A stretch of DNA of 64,000 bases from UBA1737 sp045653225. GTDB taxonomy: Bacteria; Bacillota_I; Bacilli_A; ML615J-28; CAG-313. The DNA is taken from assembly GCA_045653225.1 (NCBI GenBank), contig JAZOLP010000062.1, positions 4,446-68,445 on the forward strand. Reading direction: 5' to 3'. Within the stretch, counting starts at the first letter, position 1. The number at the start of each line of letters is the position of its first letter. Below are positions 52,506-58,909 of the stretch, piece after piece. The translations under genes and the position numbers were made by a program. The notes beneath the pieces were generated by a model that was not told the origin of the DNA, searched no databases, and saw only the letters and a list, made by a program, of their open reading frames with translations.

Positions 52506-53010
52506 TGTTATCTTCCTCCATTAAAAATGCAAACGGTAAATTCTTGCTTCTTTTTCTTACTGTTGGAACAGGAATAACCACCGTCTCTTTTTCATTTGTA
52601 AATATTTTATCTTTATTATTTTGTTTGATTTTTTCTAATTCATCAAAATAAGACATTGCTTTATCATATACATAAGGAACAATACCTATTCCGCCGTTTG
52701 ATTTATCTGTTGAGTTGCCTTGCACTTGATAAAAGTATATTAAAGATTTTACAATACCCATATAACTATAGTTATTCTTTTCATATAAATCTTTAATTTG
52801 TTTTTCAATTAAAGGTGTTAACCGCTCTAATTTAAATAAATTCCTGATAAGCAATGTTAATGTATGATAATCTTGAGCATTTTTCTCCGCGTCTTCTATT
52901 GATTTTTGATAGCAGTGCGGATGAGCATATCTGCGAGAAGCGATTTGAACAAACTCTTCTTTCTCACGATTAAACTTTTCCTTACAAAACGGACAAGTTA
53001 CAAGAGCCAT
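52489..53010 (-). CDS. Zinc-finger protein, candidate helicase loader/replication factor
   Basis: 173 residues. Residues 6-33 carry CPFC...HPHC, a short zinc ribbon, followed by a helical middle region (NNYSYMGIVKSLIYFYQVQG, about 79-98) and a basic Pro-rich C-terminus. It lies directly before and overlaps the helicase gene; proteins of this type are often found next to DnaB in Firmicutes phages. Loader role is inference. Confidence 0.6.
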   Translation of the reverse strand: MALVTCPFCKEKFNREKEEFVQIASRRYAHPHCYQKSIEDAEKNAQDYHTLTLLIRNLFKLERLTPLIEKQIKDLYEKNNYSYMGIVKSLIYFYQVQGNSTDKSNGGIGIVPYVYDKAMSYFDELEKIKQNNKDKIFTNEKETVVIPVPTVRKRSKNLPFAFLMEEDNNGETE

Positions 53011-53033
53011 TTTCTCACTCCTTTTATAAATTT

Positions 53034-53062
53034 ATATTATCATAATTTATAAAAAAAATCAA
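53034..53062 (-). promoter_or_regulatory. Leftward promoter for the primosome operon
   Basis: On the - strand, TTGATT (53062-53057), 17 bases, TGA then TAATAT (53039-53034). The -35 lies within the T-run of the preceding terminator. Confidence 0.62.
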
Positions 53063-53084
53063 AGAGCCTTAATTCAGGCTCTTT
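53051..53084 (-). terminator. Leftward terminator after the Sak4-like gene
   Basis: On the - strand, a perfect 9-bp stem (53084-53076 with 53069-53061), 6-base loop, then GATTTTTTTT. The stem includes the end of the upstream gene and the T-run is shared with the next promoter's -35. Confidence 0.88.
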
Positions 53085-54043
53085 AACTCTTCTGTGATAA
53101 GAGAAACAATTTCTGCTTGTCTTTCCGTACACTCTGCAACCTTTTTACCTTTACCAAGATATCTTTCAACAGTTGCAGTAATTTTTGCTGCATTGTTTGC
53201 ATCTGCAGTCATCATTGCATTAACTACTTCGTTAAAATCATTCATAATCTGTTCAAATGTTTTTTCAATTCTTACAGATGTTTGATTTCTTTCATTTGTG
53301 ATAAATTTTCCTTCTGTTTCCTGTGCTTCCATATCAATAGCTTCATTTAATGCTTTAACTAAATTCTCATATGAAAGTTCAACAGCAGGAGGCATATACC
53401 TAAATCTGCTCTTACAATCAACAGTACCATCTAAACTGCGGAAAGTTAATATTCTTTTTGGAACACCATCAATAACTTTTTGATGAGCATAAGCCATAAT
53501 ATCAACCATATTTTTAATAATTTCTCCGCAAGTTGATGGGCAAGATGGAATAATCATATTATATTCTGTACCATCTTCTCTTTTAAATGTTTTGTCTTTA
53601 TCGTGTGAAATAAAGAATACTGCATAACCCATTTGCGCCATTGAGCGGAACATATCTTCAAATTCACGCTTTAAAAGTGTCCAACCCTGACCATATGGAA
53701 TTTCGCCAATTTTTTCAACGTCATTCTGGCTACAAATATATTTTTCGCACATCGCCGCGGCAATATCAATAGTATCAATAATAACTGTTTGATATTTTTC
53801 TTTAACTTGAGGCTTCTTAAGCTCATTTCTAACCTGACGCATTTCTGCCCAAGAAGTTACGTCAATTGGCATAACTCCAGGTAATGCATTATAACCTTTT
53901 TCTGTTGCGATTAACAATGCATTTGGCGCTTTGGTAGCAAGGGTGGTTTTACCGATACCGCCCTTGCCATAAATGTATGTTATATAGCCGCTAAGGTCGC
54001 GACTAACTTTGTGTGGTTCAATTGCTAATAAATTAATTGCCAT
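53069..54043 (-). CDS. Sak4-like RecA-fold ATPase
   Basis: 324 residues. YIYGKGGIGKTTLA (about 24-37) is Walker A, VIIDTIDIAAAM (about 87-98) Walker B, then FFISHDKDK, all in the AAA_24/Sak4 order. Phage Sak4 proteins are RecA-like recombination factors that work with an SSB, and an SSB-like gene is immediately upstream. A helical C-terminal region (about 250-324) is extra. Alternatively a general AAA protein; the SSB neighbour favours recombination. Confidence 0.8.
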   Translation of the reverse strand: MAINLLAIEPHKVSRDLSGYITYIYGKGGIGKTTLATKAPNALLIATEKGYNALPGVMPIDVTSWAEMRQVRNELKKPQVKEKYQTVIIDTIDIAAAMCEKYICSQNDVEKIGEIPYGQGWTLLKREFEDMFRSMAQMGYAVFFISHDKDKTFKREDGTEYNMIIPSCPSTCGEIIKNMVDIMAYAHQKVIDGVPKRILTFRSLDGTVDCKSRFRYMPPAVELSYENLVKALNEAIDMEAQETEGKFITNERNQTSVRIEKTFEQIMNDFNEVVNAMMTADANNAAKITATVERYLGKGKKVAECTERQAEIVSLITEELKSLN

Positions 54044-54060
54044 AGTCGCTTACCTCCAAA

Positions 54061-54984
54061 TCAAAATCCTGGGAATGCACCAGCCTGTGCAACAGGAGCT
54101 GCCGCAGGTGCTGTTTTTCTTTCTTCTTTTTTCTGTTTTAATGTAGCAAGTTTAACTTGTCTATCACTTAACATTTTTGCAACTTCAGTAGCAAGGATTG
54201 AGTCTTCTGTATCCCAAGCTGGTGAGTCTGGGTCTGCATAATCAACTACAAAATCTTTGCTTGTGTATTTGCTTTCTGTAACAATATCATTACCAAAAGC
54301 ATTGTGTTCAATTTTAACGCTATTTACGATTAAAGATACCTGTGAACCGCCAACTTTTGAGAAATAAGGATTTTTAGAAGAAGCATCAAGACCTAAGAAG
54401 AAACTCTTACCTGCTTCATTATAAACTGAAAAACTAACTGGAAGAATTTCATTTCTAAATGTGAAAATATGACCGCTAATAACTACTTTGGCTTCTTTGT
54501 TTTTCTCTGGGTCACCTTCAACTTCTTTAACGCCTGTGATAATCATATCTGTTCTAAATAAATTTCTCTTAGATTCATCTTCATTGAGTTCATCAACTTT
54601 TCTAACAAATCCACCTTCTGCTCTAAGTCTTGAAACTAATTCATCATTTTGATCGTACCATTCGTTAAGTACAAGTGATGTATTGAGTTTCATTTTAGCA
54701 GCTTCAGCTTTTGAACTATCCATTAATGTTTTAAATTTACCGTCAATAATATTTAAAAGCATATTAAAGTTAGGGTTTGGTCCGCCATCTTTTTTATCAG
54801 CTACTACATAAGTATAATATACTGTAACAATATTATTACAAGCTTCATCTGTCGCAATATTTACTGAACCTGCAATAAATTCTTTTCCAAAATTTTCTGA
54901 TTCTTTGTTTTGTACTGTTTTCTTTTCTAATTTGTGAGAATGAAGATATCCTTCTACATTATAAGTGTTTACTAACTTTTTCAT
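54061..54984 (-). CDS. Single-stranded DNA-binding-like protein
   Basis: 307 residues. Beta-rich body consistent with two OB-type units, ending in a flexible Ala/Pro linker and the hydrophobic tip QAGAFPGF, the same concept as the SSB acidic tip that recruits partners, although not acidic. It precedes the Sak4-like gene by 17 bases. This gene pair (SSB-like plus RecA-like ATPase) is common in Firmicutes phages. Identification is by context and tail; the OB folds are inference. Confidence 0.6.
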   Translation of the reverse strand: MKKLVNTYNVEGYLHSHKLEKKTVQNKESENFGKEFIAGSVNIATDEACNNIVTVYYTYVVADKKDGGPNPNFNMLLNIIDGKFKTLMDSSKAEAAKMKLNTSLVLNEWYDQNDELVSRLRAEGGFVRKVDELNEDESKRNLFRTDMIITGVKEVEGDPEKNKEAKVVISGHIFTFRNEILPVSFSVYNEAGKSFFLGLDASSKNPYFSKVGGSQVSLIVNSVKIEHNAFGNDIVTESKYTSKDFVVDYADPDSPAWDTEDSILATEVAKMLSDRQVKLATLKQKKEERKTAPAAAPVAQAGAFPGF

Positions 54985-54993
54985 AAATTAATA

Positions 54994-55347
54994 TTACTCT
55001 CCTTTATAATTTTTTCCTTTTTCTGTTAAGCTATATATAATTGGATCTGTGCTTATTTTTTCAACATATTCATCAGATACTAATTTTCTCATCGCGCCAG
55101 ATACTGTTCTTGCTGAAACTCCAAGACCATCAGCGATATCTTTTGCTTTTAATAAGGGTTTAGTATCTTCTTGCTGCATATACTGTAAAATAAGCTTACC
55201 ATTATCAGTTAAACCTGTTGTTTCTTTTTCTTTTGTTTCTTTTAATACTTCCAAAAATTGTGCTACATTTTCTGGAACAGTTGTTGGTTCTTTACAATTT
55301 TTTACCAAATAATCAAAATAATTGAAAAATTCTTCTTTAATAGTCAT
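54994..55347 (-). CDS. Winged helix DNA-binding protein
   Basis: 117 residues. C-terminal 70 residues form a wHTH: KDIADGLGVSARTVSGAMRK is the recognition unit, followed by wing IYSLTEKGK. A candidate regulator of the recombination/replication operon it heads. It is followed by a strong promoter region upstream (55381-55409). A second wHTH protein at 57106-57378 has a comparable design. Confidence 0.7.
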   Translation of the reverse strand: MTIKEEFFNYFDYLVKNCKEPTTVPENVAQFLEVLKETKEKETTGLTDNGKLILQYMQQEDTKPLLKAKDIADGLGVSARTVSGAMRKLVSDEYVEKISTDPIIYSLTEKGKNYKGE

Positions 55348-55380
55348 TTATTTATACATTCCTTTCATCTTTATATAAAT

Positions 55381-55409
55381 ATAATACTATAAATTTTAAA
55401 TATAATCAA
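55381..55409 (-). promoter_or_regulatory. Leftward promoter for the wHTH-SSB-Sak4 operon
   Basis: On the - strand, TTGATT (55409-55404), 17 bases, TATTAT (55386-55381). The -35 covers the thyX stop codon. Confidence 0.72.
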
Positions 55410-56065
55410 CTGTTTTTACAAGAATGCTTTTCAGGACAATATCCAAGATATTTACATTTTGGAACAAAGTATTTTGTTACGCAATATTGCCACTGAGCAG
55501 AATAATCTGATAAAGCTGTTTCTATATCATCAAACAAGTCTCTAAATTCCCAAAAGGCACGTTGACATTTTCTTTGATGAGACATATCTATTAAATTGCG
55601 GAGATTGGTTCTAATAACTACTTTTGTAGTCATACCAAGAGGAAGTAACATTGAAGCATCCTCTTTGGTAAATCCAATAGCCTCTAAATTTTTAACAGCT
55701 TCTGAAATATAGCTCATGCATCTGTCATAAATTTCTAAAGCTGCTTGATTTTCATAGAGTTTTGGCGGTGTCACATACTCAAAATTTCCATACTCAATAT
55801 ATCTTGTGCTGGCTTGTAATCGAGTTGGAGAACCACCAATGTGAGTATATAGCTCACGAATTACTTTTGCACTATATCCTTCTAATATGATATATACTTG
55901 CGGATATTCAGATACTCTACCGTGTTGAGATTCTAAACAATCTAATCCACGCAAATAATTTTTTTCACTATCAGAAGTATCTGCACCCCAGCAAGTACCA
56001 GCCATTTCACCCATAAGAGTAATTGGGTTAATAGTGGTCGCGGGATGTACTGTTATTTTACCCAT
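55406..56065 (-). CDS. thyX: Flavin-dependent thymidylate synthase
   Basis: 219 residues; makes dTMP from dUMP using FAD, NADPH and methylene-tetrahydrofolate. LGMTTKVVIRTNLRNLIDMS (about 145-164) and RAFWEFRDL are ThyX signatures. The usual RHRxxSxNxxSxRY is replaced by THIGGSPTRLQASTRY (about 75-90): the first Arg and the Arg after His are gone but S, R and RY remain. This is a divergent subtype, seen before in clostridial phages as far as I recall. The start overlaps the GIY-YIG gene end. Confidence 0.85.
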   Translation of the reverse strand: MGKITVHPATTINPITLMGEMAGTCWGADTSDSEKNYLRGLDCLESQHGRVSEYPQVYIILEGYSAKVIRELYTHIGGSPTRLQASTRYIEYGNFEYVTPPKLYENQAALEIYDRCMSYISEAVKNLEAIGFTKEDASMLLPLGMTTKVVIRTNLRNLIDMSHQRKCQRAFWEFRDLFDDIETALSDYSAQWQYCVTKYFVPKCKYLGYCPEKHSCKNS

Positions 56066-57060
56066 TATCCGTTTCCTCCTGTAACATTATATCCCCAATT
56101 TTTTGAATCAAAGTATTCAATCCAAAATTTTTCTCTTTCGTTTAAATCTGCTCTCGCGCATTCTTCAATTAATTCAAAAGAGAAATTCTCTACACCTTTT
56201 TCCCAAAGGGCGGGATATAACTTATTATTAAGCGGGGTCTCTGCGTGTAATCCTCTCTTAATGTGTTGTTTCCATCTATCTGCGAGAGAAACGCATTGCC
56301 CAATATAAATTCTTCCTGATTCGATGTCTTGAATTTTATAAATACCAGTAGTAGGTTTAGAAATTTGTCTACCTATTAAATCATTAGTAGGCTTTTCAAA
56401 ATAAGTTTTCCAAATAAGCTTATTTAAAACCTCTTTATTGTTTAACTTTTCTGATAATTCGCGCAACTTATTAATATCTTCTAAATCTTGTTGCGGAATT
56501 TGTAGCCTAAAAAATTCTGACTGGGTTCTTTTCTTTTCTTCGCGTTTCAAATCTTCTTGAGCAGCGGCCGCGAGTGTCTGATATTTATTTAACTCAATTT
56601 TTGCTTCGTTTATTTTATTTATTTCAAGATTCATATTGTTAGATAAAGCAATTGCAGCATCTTTCATTATACTTGAATATTCATTATAAAAATCATTTTT
56701 TGCATTTTCTAAATCATTTTTCAATTCTTCTTTTGCTTTTTCTATTTTTTCTTTTTCAAAACTTATCTTGTCTTGATAGTTTTTATCTGCTTGTTGACAT
56801 AATTGAGTTAAATGAATTATTTTCTGATCTAATATTTCAGATTCTGTTTCTTTTTTATCACAAGTATTTTTAATGTTAATTAAATGTTGTTCAGCTTCTA
56901 AATTATAAGCATCAAGCTCAGCTAAACGAATTTCTTTATAAGAAATTTCTTTATTTAATTCATTTATTGTGCTTTTTGTGATTTTTAATTTTGGTCTTAA
57001 TATTAAATAGGTTCCACCTATTCCCAGACCAATTCCAAATATTAGTAATATTATTGTCAT
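56065..57060 (-). CDS. Membrane-anchored coiled-coil protein with C-terminal GIY-YIG nuclease domain
   Basis: 331 residues from the ATG at 57060. N-terminal hydrophobic helix (about 2-22: ILLIFGIGLGIGGTYLIL), about 150 residues of coiled coil, then a GIY-YIG domain starting at TTGIYKIQDIESGRIYIGQC (about 238-257) with Arg in LADRWKQHIKRGL and catalytic Glu in NEREKFWIEYF. This matches the DUF4041/T5orf172-type membrane nuclease layout. It begins right after a terminator and no ribosome-binding site is visible. Could act on incoming DNA at the membrane; function unknown. Confidence 0.72.
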   Translation of the reverse strand: MTIILLIFGIGLGIGGTYLILRPKLKITKSTINELNKEISYKEIRLAELDAYNLEAEQHLINIKNTCDKKETESEILDQKIIHLTQLCQQADKNYQDKISFEKEKIEKAKEELKNDLENAKNDFYNEYSSIMKDAAIALSNNMNLEINKINEAKIELNKYQTLAAAAQEDLKREEKKRTQSEFFRLQIPQQDLEDINKLRELSEKLNNKEVLNKLIWKTYFEKPTNDLIGRQISKPTTGIYKIQDIESGRIYIGQCVSLADRWKQHIKRGLHAETPLNNKLYPALWEKGVENFSFELIEECARADLNEREKFWIEYFDSKNWGYNVTGGNG

Positions 57061-57099
57061 AGATAAAAAAATAAGAGGTAGTAGAAGCACTACCTCTTA
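57061..57099 (-). terminator. Leftward terminator after the wHTH gene
   Basis: On the - strand, an 11-bp stem (57099-57089 with 57082-57072), 6-base loop, then TTTTTTTATCT directly before the next gene's ATG. Confidence 0.88.
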
Positions 57100-57105
57100 G
57101 TATTA

Positions 57106-57378
57106 TTATTCAGCGTCTTCTGAAGCGTTAGGGTCGATAGCTTTACCAGCATCTGTAAGTTTAAGGAACTTAACTTTCTTATGTGTACCATCTTCGAGTT
57201 CGATTTCAGCTTCTACTCTTTTGCCAAGTTCGTTCTTCTGAAGGTATGTGAATGTTCCGTCAACCACTCTCTTGTCTGCAATACCGAGTTCAGCAGCAAC
57301 ATCTGCAGCTGTTACATTAGCATCGCCAATACCCTGTAAAAATGTAATAACTTTCTTTGAATTTTCTGATAATTTCAT
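57106..57378 (-). CDS. Winged helix DNA-binding protein
   Basis: 90 residues. VTAADVAAELGIADKRVVDG is the helix-turn-helix and GTHKKVKFLKLTDAGKAI the wing, giving a single-domain MarR-like regulator. It is followed by its own strong promoter and an efficient terminator, so it is transcribed as a one-gene unit, typical for an early regulator. Confidence 0.75.
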   Translation of the reverse strand: MKLSENSKKVITFLQGIGDANVTAADVAAELGIADKRVVDGTFTYLQKNELGKRVEAEIELEDGTHKKVKFLKLTDAGKAIDPNASEDAE

Positions 57379-57444
57379 TGTTTTCTTACTCCTTTTAATT
57401 TAATATTTTTTATTTATAAGATAAATCTCTTATTTTCTGGTATT

Positions 57445-57473
57445 ATTATACAAAAAATTTTTTTAGATATCAA
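57445..57473 (-). promoter_or_regulatory. Strong leftward promoter for the wHTH gene
   Basis: On the - strand, TTGATA (57473-57468), 17 bases, TATAAT (57450-57445). The spacer is an A-run followed by a T-run, as in the next promoter. Confidence 0.82.
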
Positions 57474-57667
57474 ATTCTTTCTTGTATATAAATATCAATT
57501 TCACTCATAATATCGAGTGGATTTTCTTGCTCAAATACTATGTCAGCTAATTTTTGCATACTTTTTTCCGCATCTAACTTTTCCTCTTTTGAGGAATTTG
57601 GGTTCTGTAAAATTTTTTCATAAACTAACATTTTTGTAGCAATTTTTATAATTTCTTTTTTTCTCAT
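57470..57667 (-). CDS. Small hypothetical protein
   Basis: 65 residues, helical and charged, with KEEKLDAEKSMQKLADIVFE in the middle. It has its own promoter. No family recognised; small size and early placement are typical of phage proteins that bind and inhibit host enzymes. Confidence 0.5.
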   Translation of the reverse strand: MRKKEIIKIATKMLVYEKILQNPNSSKEEKLDAEKSMQKLADIVFEQENPLDIMSEIDIYIQERI

Positions 57668-57687
57668 TGTCTTTACCTTATGTATAT

Positions 57688-57716
57688 ATTATATGAAAAA
57701 TTTTTTAGATTTACAA
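57688..57716 (-). promoter_or_regulatory. Leftward promoter for the small 65-residue gene
   Basis: On the - strand, TTGTAA (57716-57711), 17 bases, TATAAT (57693-57688); the A-run/T-run spacer is nearly the same as that of the promoter at 57445-57473. Confidence 0.72.
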
Positions 57717-57722
57717 CTTAAT

Positions 57723-58826
57723 TCACTGAAATATTTCTGATATCTTGCAATCAGAGTCATTCTTATCCTCTCTAAAACGCTTAAAAGAAGCGTGGCGTAA
57801 AGTTTTTTCGTTATTATCCTTTTCCATGCAAGAGATTTCTATAACTTTATGGAGATATTTCTCTGGTTCTCTGGCAAATTTATCACACATCTCGTCAGTT
57901 AAGCCAGAATGCACCAATCCAATATCTTTAATTTCACCATTGTCCAAATATGCGCCTACCCTAATGCGGGTTATCCAATTATTATAATAACCTTTTGTAA
58001 TAGGGCGGTACAAGTGCGGATTATGTTGATGGGCCTCAAAATAGTCGCCAATAGCTTTATACCATTCGCCGTCTTCAGCTTTTTCTTCCCAATACGGCCA
58101 AGTTTCTAATTCTTTGCCCGTATAAACTCTTTCTGCTTGTTCATACCCAATAATAAAAGCATCAACAGTATCAGACTTTTTAATTTTTATCATTGACCAA
58201 GCAGGTCTTTTATCTGGATAATATGGACAATCTCGTTTTTTAAGAACAACTCCCTCTTCTCCTGCGGATAATGCGTTATTTGCGAAGTCTAATAGATTAT
58301 CTTCTTCAATATCTGCAAGTTGAATATAAGGATTTTCTCCTAAGTTGTATTCTTCAAATATTTCTTTCAATTTTAAATATCGCTCATAAGCACCTTTTTG
58401 CTGATAATCTTCATAATTATAATAAATTAAATCGTGAATATAATAATAGATTTTACCGTATTTTTCTTGGCGCTTTATAGCTTCTTCCGGCAAACATCCC
58501 ATAATTTTAGTTACATCTTTTGATGTTTTGCCTGGAAAGTATATTTCTCCCAAAATAATTGTATCAGATGGGAGTTTATTTAGTGTTTCCATAATATGAG
58601 GAACATTAGCACTTTTTTCAGTTAACATTCCTGTTGTTCTACTAATATTGCGGCTAAATAAATATCCATTACCGCTAGGAGTTTTTTCAAACTGATAGAA
58701 GTAACCATCTTTTTTCAATTGACCAAAATACCCACCAGCCGCGAGAATAGAAGAAAGCTTTAGGGTGTTATTCCCTTCAGCTTTCCATATTTTCATAGCG
58801 GGTATCATCTTTGCATTGTTATACAT
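57723..58826 (-). CDS. ATP-dependent DNA ligase
   Basis: 367 residues; seals nicks with ATP. Motif I is LKKDGYF (nucleophile Lys38), motif III ILGEIYF, motif IV GEEGVVLKK, motif V SMIKIKK, followed by an OB domain with TRIRVGAYLDNGEIKDIGLV. All motifs of the nucleotidyltransferase superfamily are present and in order. Bacteria use NAD-dependent ligases, so this is a phage-type enzyme. Preceded by its own promoter. Confidence 0.92.
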   Translation of the reverse strand: MYNNAKMIPAMKIWKAEGNNTLKLSSILAAGGYFGQLKKDGYFYQFEKTPSGNGYLFSRNISRTTGMLTEKSANVPHIMETLNKLPSDTIILGEIYFPGKTSKDVTKIMGCLPEEAIKRQEKYGKIYYYIHDLIYYNYEDYQQKGAYERYLKLKEIFEEYNLGENPYIQLADIEEDNLLDFANNALSAGEEGVVLKKRDCPYYPDKRPAWSMIKIKKSDTVDAFIIGYEQAERVYTGKELETWPYWEEKAEDGEWYKAIGDYFEAHQHNPHLYRPITKGYYNNWITRIRVGAYLDNGEIKDIGLVHSGLTDEMCDKFAREPEKYLHKVIEISCMEKDNNEKTLRHASFKRFREDKNDSDCKISEIFQ

Positions 58827-58880
58827 ATATATAATTTCTCCTGAGGAATTTTTTTGTTTTTCTCTTCTCTTCTCTATAAT

Positions 58881-58909
58881 AGTTTAATCAAAATTTTTTT
58901 CAAAGTCAA
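58881..58909 (-). promoter_or_regulatory. Leftward promoter for the DNA ligase gene
   Basis: On the - strand, TTGACT (58909-58904), 17 bases, TAAACT (58886-58881). The -35 covers the gyrA stop. The -10 is weaker than in the other promoters. Confidence 0.55.

Noticed and set aside
57061..57090. A longer start for the membrane GIY-YIG gene (GTG at 57090)
   Set aside because: The GTG lies inside the terminator hairpin of the upstream gene; ATG 57060 restores a clean membrane helix.
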